From positions 10,198,508 to 10,262,507 of the forward strand of contig OX439136.1 in the NCBI GenBank assembly GCA_949318235.1: a stretch of DNA of 64,000 bases, given 5' to 3'. Below are positions 52,680 to 64,000 of the stretch, one piece after another. This stretch comes from Ecdyonurus torrentis (Eukaryota; Arthropoda; Insecta; Ephemeroptera; Heptageniidae). Under the pieces are notes generated by a model. It made no database searches and was not told the origin of the DNA. It worked only from the letters and a program-made list of their open reading frames with translations. The translations under genes were made by a program, and so were the position numbers. Each line of letters begins with the position of its first letter. Positions within the stretch are counted from its first letter, which is position 1.

Positions 52680-53279
52680 TGCAACGCATCATAAAAAAAG
52701 GTGAAGAATGAGGAAGAGAGGGGGAAAAAGGTTAAGGGTCAGTTTGTATTATTGACAATAATGTTTAAATTGAACTTTGAGTTATAAAATAAATTGTCTT
52801 TCTTCCTTATATTGACACTTTGCATAATACACATTGTTCTAGATGTTATACTGTTTTTAATATCAAGTTTTTATACATAACACGTAACACATAGCTTATA
52901 GTATTATAAGTATTAAATATGCAATGCAAAAGTTGCGATCTTATATATTTATTTTTAAATCACGAAAGAGAAGAAATCGTGATCGGCGTGCTGTAATACC
53001 ACTGATTGTAATAAATTAAACTTTATATTTAAGAGTCTTTTATTAATTTTTTTTTTCATTTCTAATTTAATTTTTGGAATAAGAAAAAATATTAATATTT
53101 AAAAAATAAACAACAAAAAACTTAAAAAATGCCGTGAAAAGAAAATGTGGATTTTATCATTATTTTATTAAAAGACGTTCAATGTTAATGTTACATATTT
53201 TTTTTATTATTATGTTCCTCATAAATATTTACATTTGTGTCGCATATATTAAATAATTAAATTATAAAGAACTCTGAAC
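52680..53279. other. Non-coding AT-rich stretch
   Basis: Upstream of the candidate first exon of cluster member 1. No gene or recognised repeat seen. Confidence 0.5.
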
Positions 53280-53613
53280 GGAGCAGGGTACCGACTTTAT
53301 ATCTCAAAAATTAGAAGTGCTTTGGGTCTAAATTTGATGTCCTATTGTGTAGCTAAGGGTCACACCTAGCCGTGATAAAAATTTCATAATGTTTGACCGA
53401 CCCGAAAAAAAGAAGAAAAATTATTAAAATTAACGTTGGGCCTCATGGGCTTAATATTTCAAAAAATCATATGAAATTAATTTGCACGGTAACTCCCAAT
53501 TTTTTTTATGTATTTGATATTGTCTCAAGCTGAAGTATCATTGTGCAAAATTTCAGATTTTTTTGACGAGAAAAGTTTGAGTCTAATGACCGACGTCGGT
53601 CCCCTACTCCCTT
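53280..53613 (+). mobile_element. MITE family E, copy 1
   Basis: About 335 bp with GTACCGACTTTATATCTCAAAA near the left end, TAGCTAAGGGTCACACCTAG inside and CGACGTCGGTCCCCTACTCCC at the right end. Terminal inverted repeats are about 20 bp (GGGAGTAAGGTACCGA in copy 2). Confidence 0.85.
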
Positions 53614-54361
53614 ATCAAATAATGCACTTGAACTAATTTAATAGGAAGAAAAAAAATATAATAATGTGAATTTGAAGTATACATAAGACATTGTGATATT
53701 ATCTGTGAAACTGAAATCTAATGCCTTATAGCAATACTACGTATTTCTGGAGCATTATTTTAATTAAAGTTTCTATATTAATGCATAGTACTGCCACAGA
53801 CAATAGAAGTTTGTAATCATAGTTTAACAAAACTGAACTGTAAACTTCAGTCCTGGGCATGTCCTGGAAAAAGCGAAATATAGCTCAAAAACACACCTTT
53901 AACTTTAAAAAAAAATTTAAGACTATTAGAAAAAAGCGTGATCTACGAGTTAGTATAGTTACAGTAAATAACAGTTATTGAATATTAGAAATAACTAGGG
54001 TTACAATTTGCATATGATTAACTTTTTTTTTTTAATAACTTTTGTTTAAAATTTCTGATATTATAGATATTTTTATACGCTATATCGATCACTTTTATTA
54101 TTATTATTATTTTTTTTTTATATTGTTTTTGAGAAAATTAAGAGTTATTTTGACCATTTGAATATAACATTATTGTTCTTGAATTTTTTGGCAAAATGAA
54201 AATGGTTAAAAAATTAATTAAGAGAAATGTATAATGGGTAATACCACTATGGTAATACGTATATTTAAAATTCTAGTTTTGTAAAGAAAGATGTAGAAAA
54301 ATAATAATAATAATGAAATTTTACGATCATTTTTTTAAGGGGGGCGTTCCCAGGACTAAGG
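53614..54361. other. Non-coding stretch downstream of cluster member 2
   Basis: AT-rich, should contain the 3' UTR of the minus-strand gene ending at 54362. No other gene seen. Confidence 0.5.
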
Positions 54362-54868
54362 TTATCCCTTAAATGCATTACCAACAGAGTGGGCTACATC
54401 TTCAACCTTAAGTACCGCAGAACGTGCAATATCTTCAGCTGTCTCTTTTACTGTTGTAGCTGCTTCTTTTACTTTCTCTGTAGTTTTAATAAAAGTATCT
54501 TTAATCCCAGATCCTAATCTATCCCAAAATGTATTCGAAGTCGATTTTGGTTCTTGTAGTGAAGGTTTAAAAATTTCAGTTTCGAAATTATGAATAGTTT
54601 CTTCAGCTACAGTTATTAATGTTGCTATATCGATTTCTTCAATTTTAACTTCTTTTTGTAGTTTCATGTCCAATGTTTCACTGATAATGGTGAATATTTC
54701 TGATTCAGTGGTTGGTGGTTCGATGGTACTAGGACAGGTTGGGTTATCAGTCACTCCTGAGGTTGAATCTTCATTGTTTATGGTTTCTTGTATTCGAGAG
54801 AAGAAAAGTAAGTCGGGAGCGGATAAAGTGCTTGTGATTAGAAGTATCACACAGAGTAGAGTTTGCAT
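54362..54868 (-). CDS. Small secreted protein, cluster member 2 (168 aa)
   Basis: Single coding exon starting MQTLLCVILLITSTLSAPDL, a signal peptide with cleavage near LSA/APD. As in member 1, an acceptor (CTTTCAG) lies 7 bp before the ATG, implying an upstream 5' UTR exon (candidate 56329-56400). The middle is an acidic, Thr/Glu-rich region with one Cys. From about residue 113 comes FWDRLGSGIKDTFIKTTEKV followed by KEAATTVKETAEDIARSA, an amphipathic helix of 11-residue-like periodicity that resembles apolipoprotein/LEA-type helices. This C-terminal module is shared with members 1 and 3. Molecular function is unknown; same strand and tandem order suggest origin by duplication. Confidence 0.85.
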   Translation of the reverse strand: MQTLLCVILLITSTLSAPDLLFFSRIQETINNEDSTSGVTDNPTCPSTIEPPTTESEIFTIISETLDMKLQKEVKIEEIDIATLITVAEETIHNFETEIFKPSLQEPKSTSNTFWDRLGSGIKDTFIKTTEKVKEAATTVKETAEDIARSAVLKVEDVAHSVGNAFKG

Positions 54869-54996
54869 TTTGGTTCTGAAAGCAAATAAGTTGGTTTCTG
54901 TTACCTTTTATAGTGTTTCCAATTTATACACAAAAAGTAAAAAAAGACGTAATTTATGATACATTTTAGACATGATTATAGCATAATTGATGCTAA

Positions 54997-55212
54997 ATGG
55001 AGGTTATCGGTTTAGCGCGCGGAGTGATGCGGGGAAAGCTAAGGGTCCCCTAATTTAACATTACGCTTATGGGAGAAAACACGTTTTTTGCGATTTTTGA
55101 GAAAACTGCTCTTCCGATTTCGGAGAAATTTAAAAGAGAAATACTAGACATACTTTTACGTGTTTTAAGCAATAGAAAATTTTTACGAATTTTTTAAACC
55201 GATAACCTCCAT
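54997..55212 (+). mobile_element. MITE family D, complete copy (216 bp)
   Basis: Terminal inverted repeats ATGGAGGTTATCGGTTTA / TAAACCGATAACCTCCAT. The interior has GCGCGCGG and GAAAGCTAAGGGTCCCC. It lies in the 5' UTR intron of cluster member 2. Confidence 0.9.
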
Positions 55213-55922
55213 TGGAAAAGGCATGCACAATAACTATGCTATGCAACACAATGTTTATGCTATGATATAGTTATTATGCAGTATAGCATAAATTATGTTG
55301 TAATGAACACAATGTTACTGCAAATTAGGTAGTATAATTATCACGTATTTATTTTTCTATGTGTTTCATTTTTTTTACTTTGATTTTAGAGTAAATTTAG
55401 ATTGATTTAAAGACGGCAAAAAAAAAAAAAAATGTGTGTGTTTTATCATTTATCACGTTTATCAGTATTTACCAGAACTTTTTATATTTGGTACATTATT
55501 ATTATTATTTTTTGTGTGTCACAAATGTAGTGTTTATCTCTTTTGCTTCAACAACATTGTTTTCTGTCATATAAATATGCATAAAAAAAAAAGTCCGAAA
55601 ATTTTCTCTCTCCAATTCAAAAGTTAATAATTATGAATCATGTTTAAAAAAAAGTAATAGGAATAATAAATATACAATAAAATTGCGTGCAAAAGTTAGT
55701 ATGACGATGACTGTATATTTCCCATATTTGCCAACACAGTGGGACTGAGTTTTGGTTTTACAATATTGGTTTTAACTTACTGTGTAATTTTTTATACAGA
55801 AAAAATATGACAGTTTTTAATGGAAATTGTAAAAGTTAAACTGAGGGCTTCAAACACTTATCGTTACACAATTTTTGTAAAAGTTCCTTGTTTTCACTTT
55901 TGTTTGAATAAAAATTCGTTTG
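55213..55922. other. 5' UTR intron of cluster member 2, non-coding
   Basis: AT-rich sequence with a plus-strand ORF (55436-55627) that has no gene-like features. Confidence 0.45.
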
Positions 55923-56257
55923 TTAAGGGAGTAAGGTACCGATCTTATATCTCAAAAACAAGTGTATTGGCTCTAAATTTGGTGTCATTGTGTAGCTAAG
56001 GGTCACACCTAGCCGTGATAAAAATTTCATAATGTTTAACCGCCCCGAAAAAAGAAAAAAAAAATATTGAAATTAACATTGGACCTTATGGGCTTAAAAT
56101 TTTAAAAAACTAAAATAAAATTAATTTGCACGGTGACCCCCCAAAATTTTTATATATTTGAAATTGTCTGAAGCTGAAGTATTATTGTGCAAAATTTCAG
56201 ATTTTTTGACTATAAAAGTTTGAGTCTAATGGCCGACCTCGGTCACCTACTCCCTTA
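55923..56257 (+). mobile_element. MITE family E, copy 2
   Basis: Better copy: ends TTAAGGGAGTAAGGTACCGA and GGTCACCTACTCCCTTAA, with TTAA at both limits. High similarity to copy 1 over the full length. Confidence 0.9.
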
Positions 56258-56328
56258 AAACAAAGAAAGAGAGAAATAACAATCATATAACTTGTATAAT
56301 TACGTACAAGAAATGTAACAAAACTTAC

Positions 56329-56400
56329 CACTTAGACGACCTTCTTTCTTCCAATACTGCTTAAATTTGAATGCTGATAATTACTCCATAGTTAATATAT
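56329..56400 (-). other. Candidate 5' UTR exon and TATA box of cluster member 2
   Basis: On the minus strand, TTTAAATATATTAACTATGG (TATA-like, ~56385-56405) is followed by an exon ending GTCGTCTAAGTG|GTAAGT at 56329. Confidence 0.45.
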
Positions 56401-56890
56401 TTAAAAGGAGGTGGGGGAACCTCATATTTAAAATATACATACAAGGGTTATATTGACCATTCTTCGTGATTAATTCTATGTACAAGTGACATTGTTTCAT
56501 ATAGATAAGCGTACCAAATTATCATTTATTTGATTAGTTTAATTTTGAAATATCACGTACTAGACTGTTCTATGTGGTTCTAGTTATAACTTATTCATGA
56601 GAATTGTAATATAGAGTTTATATACCGCATTAATAACAGATTTTCATCTTATTTTTAACTATTTGAGGTTTACATTAATTATAAATTAATCACTGCATAA
56701 AATATGTTTTTTGAAAATCTTGTTATTTTTATATGAAATTTCATTGATCTCTATGATGAACTTTATCATGACCTTTCCTTTAAAAGTATCGTTTATATTT
56801 TGTTAACCCTAAAACAATTAAGATAATTATACATTAACTTAACATGACCCTATATAGGTAGGTTTTTTATGGCCCATATAGCTGCAACTT

Positions 56891-56926
<36 letters not shown>

Positions 56927-57909
56927 TAATAACAAAACTAATTACAGCATTAAAAAAAAAGTTTTTTTTTGGTGTGCCCTAATTATGATATATTTATTTT
57001 TCAATCCTAATTATGCATATTTTACTATCTATACATATTTGTACATAGCGTATTTTTTAAATCTAAATGTATTAATTTTAATAAACATTTCATGATTTAA
57101 ATATTCTCAGCGAAACACTTTTCTCAAATGCATTTTGTTTGGGTCTAATTTTTATATTTTTTACTTTCATATTATGCTTTATTTTACGGAACAGAGAAAC
57201 AACATTCTGAGTAATATAAATTTTATTTAAAAGACAACTTACACTATAGTTATTGCTAAAACAGTAATTTAATACAGCTCTCGTAATTTGGTGTCTTCTA
57301 ATGTTTGAATAGAATATTTACTCAAAATTGAAATTCCAATACCATAGCTGTAATATGTTAATTTTTTAATCAAATAATCCAGTACAAAGTTATGTAAGGT
57401 CAGATCACCCTTTGAATGAAGATCAACTAATTATCTCACATAGCCTGATAAGGTCAGATGGTAAATGCGTTTTTTTATTTTTTATTTTTTTTTAATATGA
57501 TCATTAAAATATTTTACTTTTCATTTTCTTAAAGAACTTTATTTGTCATTGCATTGTTAATTTTTTTCCCTATTTTGAAATAAATCTTGAAATTAACTAA
57601 TTTGCACGACATACAATACACCTGTCATTTTAAGAGACGATTTTTGATCATCTATCGCCGCATTAAAATAAAATATAGTTAAAAAAAAAAGGTTCCAGTG
57701 CTCCCAAAAGTTTAAAAAACAACAACCAAAATTAAGATAAATCGAGCACTTTCAGAAATTATAATAAATGTATTTATGTTACGACCTATTTATTCTTATG
57801 GTTTTTATTTGTTTTTCATTCATATACTGTTTCAGTTAGAAGCTTATATCAAACTTCATTCTCAGGGTATAGGTGAACTATATATAACCTATATAAAAGA
57901 TTCAAATGC
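56401..57909. other. Intergenic AT-rich stretch between cluster members 2 and 3
   Basis: No gene seen. Poly(A) run at about 56891-56922; the 3' UTR of member 3 should lie near its right end. Confidence 0.5.
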
Positions 57910-60219
57910 TTATACTGTTGATTCTCTAACTGACTCCAGGACTTCTTCACCCTTCCTCTTAGCCTTGTTATAAGTATCCTTGATTCCAGACCCCACTCGG
58001 TCCCAGAATGAAGCCTCAGTGGTGGCAACGTCCTCAGCAAAACTTTGTTGTACGCTTTCTCTCTGTTGAGTACTTTCTACTCTCTGTGGAGTACTTTCTT
58101 GACGCTGTGTGGGTGCACTGGCAGAGCTATCACCAATACCTGTAATAATAATAATAATAAATATAGCACTATTCTGTATTTACAACTGTTTCTTTAGGCG
58201 AACAAAAAAGTTTCCTAATATCCTAACATACCTAAATATCAACGTTGATTTGGCCGGAGTTGTTAATTTCTAATTTATTTTCCATTTATAAAATGGCAGA
58301 TGCGGGTTTATGACGTCACAGCTCACTGATCCACGCGCGCGGAAACAAGCAAGCTGTGACGTCATAAACCTGCATATGCCATTTTTTAATTGGGAAATTA
58401 ATTAGAAATCAATGACTCCGGTCAAATAGGGTATTAGGTAAGTTTATTTGTTCAAAGTGTTCTACGCCTTTACTGTTTCATTGAAAGTGTGATAAGGTAT
58501 TTGTTTTTTAATATGTAATTTCAACTTTAATATTAATAACTAACGCTAAATAAATTATTTTATTTATGCTGCATTGAATAATTTCTATATTTTAGAGCAC
58601 AAATGTTGCTATTTTGTAATTTAAACACTAAAGCAATTATGCTGAAACTATTAGGCTTATAGTATAATTGCTATATACATTATGGCATAAATTATAATAT
58701 TATTATTATGCATAAATCATAAATGTTGCTGCATTGAGCTAGCATAATTATTATACGTATATATTTTTGTCCGTGTATAGGGCGCTTTTGATGAGCATCG
58801 ATGTCATAAAAATAATGTTCGTATTTTTTTTTTTTTGTGTGTGCTCTAAACCACGAAAATGTGACGATCACTAAATGATTTTTAAATGGAATTCGGCCGA
58901 ATTCCGCATTTTTTTTTTTTTTTTTTTTTTGTTCGAGCAAGGGAACAGTGTTTATGAACGTCATTAAAAGTAAACTTACCAATAACTAAACTTGTTGGCA
59001 AATCTTCATCTTGATTTAAAATACTGCTACTAGACTGTTGAGGAGCTTGATTACGTTCCAGAACAGTTCTACTTGACTGTTGACTAAACTCTTCAGGATC
59101 TAAAATTGTTCTACTTGGTTGTTGAGTGAGTTCTTCACGTTGTTGTACTACAGGTTTTAATGTAGTACCTGTTGCACGTTGTTGTTGAAGTTGTGGCTGG
59201 CTAGTTACAACTCTATTCTGTTGTGATGCTATTTGTTGATTTTGTACTAAAGTTGTTGTTCTACTTTGACTTGTCTGATCTACTGGTTCTAAGATTGTTC
59301 TGCTTGATTGTTGGGTATCATCATCACCGGCTAACATACTACGACTGGACTGTTGTATATCGTCAGCTGTAAGAGAGACAGAGTATAATAACTATATAGT
59401 TATTTTTGTGATGTATGCACAGTATATGATTTTACTATGGACCTTTGTAATCCGAGAAAGGATTGTGCAATTAAATATACAAAGTTATGCTTCACAGGAT
59501 CTCAATTTAATCGTTTTTTTTTTTTTTTTTTAGTCATTGATTATACAGTATAAGTATTTTTTTTAACGTCATTTACACTAAACTAAATTTGAATTTTTCG
59601 TTTTTTTTTTTGTAACATTCTAGTAATTGTTATGTATATTTTTTTTTCCTTTACGTTATTGTAATGAAAAATACGTAAAAACTTAAAATAACAGAGTAAA
59701 AAAAAAAAAAAAAAAAAAAAAAAAGTACAAACTGTAAATGTACTACAGTACTAATTAATGATTGGATTAATGATTGTGATAATATATTTTACCATTCAAA
59801 TTCAGCACTTGTTTCCTCATAAGAATAACATTGCAAATTTAGAACGATTTTTTTGAATGGTAAAATATAATATTATCACAATAATGTAGTATAATTCTCT
59901 CCGTGCGCAAATATATAATTATATAGATGTGGTCAAGTAAATTACCTGCTACCAACAAACTACCACTTGGTTGTTGACTGGATTGACTCTGGTCAGCTAA
60001 AATAGAAGTTTCTAGACGTTGTTCATCCACTGAACGTTTATGTTGAGCATGTTGACTAATTGAACCAGTAGAGTTACGTCGTTGTTGTTGTCGTTGTTGG
60101 AAGTCTTGGAATTCATCTAGTGAGTCTTTGGTTTGAATATCAGGGTTGCTACTGTGGCTTGGTGCTGCTAGAGCACAAGACAGCAGTAGAATACTGCATA
60201 CAATTGGCAGGATCGACAT
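57910..60219 (-). CDS. Secreted Gln/Ser-rich repeat protein, cluster member 3 (296 aa)
   Basis: Three coding exons: 60219-59946, 59366-58980 and 58139-57910, all with phase-1 junctions (GTAATT and GTAAGT donors). Exon 1 starts MSILPIVCSILLLSCALAAP (signal peptide); an acceptor (TTTCAG) lies 6 bp before the ATG. Exons 1-2 carry a Gln/Ser/Arg-rich repeat of the form QQ(S/P)SRT(I/V)L (for example QQSSRTILEP, QQPSRTILDP, QQSSRTVLER). Each exon ends with a hydrophobic V(A/I)G block, so exon shuffling of a repeat unit is likely. Exon 3 ends in FWDRVGSGIKDTYNKAKRK, the module shared with members 1 and 2. No enzyme motif. The extracellular role is unknown; a salivary, venom or hemolymph product is speculation. 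Confidence 0.85.
58214..58438. mobile_element. Foldback MITE H in the second intron of member 3
   Basis: Ends CCTAATATCCTA / GTATTAGG with long inverted arms (GCAGATGCGGGTTTATGACG against GTGACGTCATAAACCTGC). The loop includes CCACGCGCGCGG. A fragment (AATATCCTAACATACCTGAAA) occurs at 60379-60420. Confidence 0.85.
58590..58782 (+). repeat. Local duplicated block, copy 1
   Basis: AGAGCACAAATGTTGCTATTTTG and, further on, ATTTTTGTCCGTGTATA recur at 61826-61947 (AGAGCACAAATGTCGCTATTTTG ... TTTTTGTTCGTGTATAA) with spacing changes. Confidence 0.65.
59773..59882 (+). mobile_element. MITE family O, complete copy (110 bp)
   Basis: Inverted ends ATTGTGATAATATATTTTACC / GGTAAAATATAATATTATCACAAT (about 28 bp, one indel). 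It sits 64 bp past the exon 1 donor of member 3. Confidence 0.85.
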
Positions 60220-60228
60220 GGTGATCTG

Positions 60229-62099
60229 AAAATATATTATTATACTAATTAATTCAGTGGTACGGGTTGCACAGATCTGGTAGTCGAGCCCAGAATAGTG
60301 TGATAACGGGTTTGAGGTCTGGTATGCCTCAGATCATACATTAAAAGCGTAGAACACATTGAAAAAAAAAAAAAGTCTAAAATATCCTAACATACCTGAA
60401 AATCAACATTGATTTTCAGAACTCTTTGTACAGTACCTCTGAACTTTTTTTTATTAAATTCTGATCAAGTTATAGAAATAAAATTTAAAACGTATTAACT
60501 TCATTGATCACCTGTAAAATTTTGGTGTTTTTCTGGTGAAAAGTGTTTCAGAAAAAAGGGTGTATCCGGTTGTAAAAATCTCTGAACTTGTTTTGGTCAG
60601 GGTGTATGTTATTGTAAAGTATTATAATACGTACTATAGCAAAATTTGATAAATTGTATTTATTAATAACATAATTAAACTAAAATAGTAATATTTATGC
60701 TATAGGACATAAATCCAGCATGAATTATGTAATTTCTTTTATCAGTGCACAGTAACTAATGGTAACCAATAGATATAAAAATAATGGATACTGTTTATTC
60801 AAGCCACAATAATTGGGAATATTGTCTTTCGATCTCTGTTTTGCAATAAAAAAAAGACATTCTTGGGAGGGGGGGGGGGGGAGTTGCATTTTTAGTTTCT
60901 TCTTCTTTTTCTTCTTATATTTTACTATTTATTTTATTTTTGCAAGTTTCATAATGTAATATGGATCTTATGACTATATATAATAATTTATATATTTTTT
61001 TAAAATTAAAATTCAATTGCCTTATAGTAAAATAACCACCCTGCACGCTATATGTTACTTTTTTAACAGCATGAAACGACCAATAAAAAAAAAAAATGAT
61101 AATGAGTTTAACAAATTTTAAGAAATGTACAAATTAGAAAAATTATTTTAAAATTTTTCACAGTTCCCTTCAGCCTTATATTTTATTCCTTGTTATTATT
61201 ATTGTCTTTTATTTTAATTGAGCCAAAACCTGTTTTTGTTTTGATCATCAAAAAAAAAAAAAAAAAAAAAAAAAAATGTTGAGTCTGCATTCTGAGGTTA
61301 TAATAATATCATCCAACAATTATCGTAATGGATTTTAAAATAATTGTTCTAAAATAATTGTTAATATCAAATAAGAGAGTGTGCATGCAAAAGAGGTCTC
61401 GTGTGAAAGTGGAAATAATTTTGGCTGCGGTCGTGAGGTACAGCTGTCATTTGACTCAAAGTTAAGAAGGCAGAGAAATCTGCTTTTAATTACTTTTATT
61501 TTTTAGGATAAAGCAACACTATAATATATTAAAAATTTATATTCATCAACGTTTAAATTTAAGAAATTTAAAGCTGAAGAGTCCCCTTGTTTATTTTAAT
61601 ACACTGTTCTCCAATATTTTAAATAATCATGGAGTTTGTATTCTTTTTTTCTTATTCATACAAACTTCATTGCCTTTCAAATGAAACAAAAAGCGGTCAG
61701 TTTTTATTACATAAGAAATACAAGGCTCCTATTAACAACAACCCTTAAATATAAACAATCTATACATATACGGAAAAAAATATATTATGTATAATTTATA
61801 CTGTATTGCATAAATTACTATATATTGTAGAGCACAAATGTCGCTATTTTGGAATAACAAAATTAATTTTGCTGAAAGTATTATTTGAAATAAATGTTGG
61901 CGTACCATAATTATTAAGTATTATATTTTTGTTCGTGTATAATTTCTCGATAAAATAACGCTCTACAGTATATTAACAATTATGCTTCCTATGGCCAAAT
62001 CGAACCACCTGAACAATATAATCAACGGCAACACGGCAACGGTGTAAAAGTTCATTATTTCAGTACGAATCAACTTAGTTTCGCTTTTTTAGTACTCAC
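60229..62099. other. Presumed 5' UTR intron of cluster member 3
   Basis: AT-rich; no coding exon seen. It holds the fragment of MITE H at 60379-60420, a poly(A) tract at about 61250-61277 and the second copy of the local duplicated block (61826-61947). Confidence 0.45.
61826..61947 (+). repeat. Local duplicated block, copy 2
   Basis: Diverged partner of 58590-58782. Confidence 0.65.
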
Positions 62100-62170
62100 C
62101 CAACAAAGTCTTCAGAGGATGATTTTCTAGGTGTGTGTGTGAAGTCTTGAATAAGCTCGAAGAGTGAGGG
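62100..62170 (-). other. Candidate 5' UTR exon of cluster member 3
   Basis: On the minus strand the text ...CTGAAGACTTTGTTG leads to G|GTGAGT at 62099. It is the best donor upstream of the coding exon; the intron would be 1.87 kb. Confidence 0.4.
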
Positions 62171-63417
62171 ATTGCAGAGAAGCAAATCTGACCAAAGCTA
62201 CTTTTTTAAACTGATGTGGGAGAGAGAGAGAGAGAGAAAGAGGGGCGTGGGGGTTCAACCTTGGACATCCTGGCATAATATTATAATAATCTTTATATTT
62301 ATTATGATCACGTGATAGGAATAAAATATACAAGCCGTACATATGTGATCAATTGCTTTGATTGTTACACTGTGTGTATATATATGGGAATAATCTGCAA
62401 TCAAAATGTAAATTATTGCTCGTTGTAGAGATGTATATAGAGATGGTACACGCGGAAATTAAATCATTATGTACAATTATTTAATTGTTTTTACTTAAGA
62501 AGGCTTTATGTGTGTGTATGTATGTGTGTAAGAAAGCGAGAGAGAGAGAGAGAGAGAGGTTACAAGTATTTACATAATGCGTCATATTAAATATAATAAT
62601 TTATGTTAATTTCAAAATATTTAATTGCATATATAAATGAATTTTTATTCTCTAATTGCGATATTCTAATATAATATATAATGTCCATCCAATGCATAAA
62701 GAAACTATTATTAGTGACGCTTGCTCTATTAACCCTAGGGTTCATTTTAATTTCAGAAAGTTAAATGGACTTAAATCAAATATTCTATAGTTTGCAGTGC
62801 ATATAAAAACTTGCATAATATGCGATCTTCTTTTTTCTCATATAGTATATTATTACAAACGCTAAAAGTAGGTGGGCAATTTAGTCAATTATATATTAAT
62901 TGATGTGTCATCTTGTATTTGAAAATTTTATTTTATTTATTAAACATGTGTAAACACTGCAGTGTGTGTACAACATACATCTAATCTAAACATATGAAAG
63001 TATATGATGAAAGTATATTTTTAATATTACATTATGTAGAGAATACATAAATTCAAAACAAGTGAATGTTTTGAAAATTAAAAAAAAAAAAATTATATAG
63101 AGAGATATTTAAATAATAATTTGCTGGGTTTTTTTTCTCCTTACATACATCGTCTCTATTAATAAACTATATACGGTTCAACAATGAAGAAGAATTCAAT
63201 TTTTTTTGGGGGGGGGGGGGGATTTTTTTTTTTTTTTTTTTTGTTTTTTTTTGCATATTTTAAAATAGGGCATGATGCGATTACTGTGCGATTTTTTTAA
63301 CTTTTGAGCTGATTAAGGCGGTGGGGGACCGACTTGGACCGGAAATCGCTAAAAGAAGAACTATATTTTCCCAGTAATTTTTTGTACATGATTTAATTTC
63401 ATTAAAACCAACACTAT
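62171..63417. other. Non-coding AT-rich stretch
   Basis: No gene seen. Short (GA)n tracts near 62221 and 62536, a G-run followed by T-runs at about 63208-63252. Confidence 0.55.
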
Positions 63418-63753
63418 GGCTGCGTTCGTAAACAGATCCGTCCACCTCCGGGAGGTGGCTCAGATCTCAGCTCTGGGATCTCAAATCCGTCGACTAAAAA
63501 AACGCTCAACAGAGCTTGGGCACCTCCGCCGCTAGGTACCGCCACCTTCCGGCGCCCGCTATGCATGCTTTGCATGGAGATCCCGCCAGCTCCGTCTCAG
63601 AACTCCGAGCTGCAGAGCTGCCTCTCGGACTGCCGCAGAGGATGCGCGCGCATAGCTCTGCGGCAGATCTGCGCTCACGGGAGCAATAAAAAAACACTCG
63701 GGAGGTGGCGGGAGCTAGATCCGTGGCAGGCGGAGCTGTTTGCGAACGCAGCC
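63418..63753. mobile_element. GC-rich MITE P (336 bp) with TAT target duplication
   Basis: Ends GGCTGCGTTCGTAAACAG and CTGTTTGCGAACGCAGCC, flanked by TAT on both sides (63415-63417 and 63754-63756). A 3-bp T-A target duplication suits PIF/Harbinger-type mobilisation. The interior is strikingly GC- and CpG-rich, with internal complementary segments (CTGCCGCAGAG / CTCTGCGGCAG). A 95-aa plus ORF and an 89-aa minus ORF across it are not convincing genes. Confidence 0.88.
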
Positions 63754-64000
63754 TATAATTTTCAAATAAAATCAAGTAAATTTAAAATATATTTTTTAAT
63801 ACCAAAACGAATTTTAATTACATTTTTAATTGCAAAAAAGTTTCTAAATTGACTAAAATTTCCCGCTCAAATTTAAATTTCCATATTTACATGTTATCTT
63901 TAAAGTGTAATAACTTAAATATTTCATCGTGTTTTCGCATGTTTGACATAACTAAATTTTTAATTAACATTTTTTCTTTACTTTTGTGTTAATATTATTA

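Noticed and set aside
63506..63852. 89-95 aa ORFs in the GC-rich block
   Set aside because: They lie across a MITE with clear TIRs and target duplication, and overlap on opposite strands.

Overview
The window is AT-rich eukaryotic DNA crowded with microsatellites, oligo(A)/(T) tracts and short inverted-repeat transposons. Its genes are split by GT-AG introns. An arthropod, most likely an insect, fits best: there is a clan-3 (CYP6-like) cytochrome P450, a DRE-type (TATCGATA) promoter motif, tRNA-derived SINEs and small secreted proteins in tandem. This is inferred from gene content only; no database search was possible.

Layout. 1-3.6 kb: a Ty3/gypsy-type retrotransposon on the minus strand (gag, start of pol with an aspartic protease), cut by the left window edge. 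3.6-10.4 kb: an apparently intact DNA transposon with 662-bp, nearly identical terminal inverted repeats around one uninterrupted 1505-codon ORF. That ORF combines N-terminal Cys/His modules, a transposase-like middle, an XPG/PIN-like nuclease region and a C-terminal CXC cysteine cluster. 10.4-27.6 kb: gene-poor, with MITE families, foldback elements, SINEs, a LINE 3' end and one candidate first exon with a DRE promoter near 20.3 kb. 27.7-34.2 kb (minus): a four-exon gene for a secreted coiled-coil protein ending in kinesin-light-chain-like TPRs. 34.7-41.3 kb: repeats plus three related copies of a first-exon cassette, two of them arranged as an inverted pair. 41.7-46.6 kb (plus): a complete six-exon P450. 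47.2-49.2 kb (plus): a small unidentified multi-exon gene model. 51.2-62.2 kb (minus): a tandem cluster of three small secreted-protein genes that share an intron just before the ATG, a signal peptide and a C-terminal DR(V/L)xSG helix module. The last 2 kb hold a GC-rich MITE.

The main candidates for something new are the transposase-nuclease-CXC transposon, the modular secreted-protein cluster, the secreted coiled-coil/TPR protein, and the inverted first-exon cassette just upstream of the P450. Nothing shows that the host genes form one pathway. The secreted genes share architecture and strand, which suggests local duplication.
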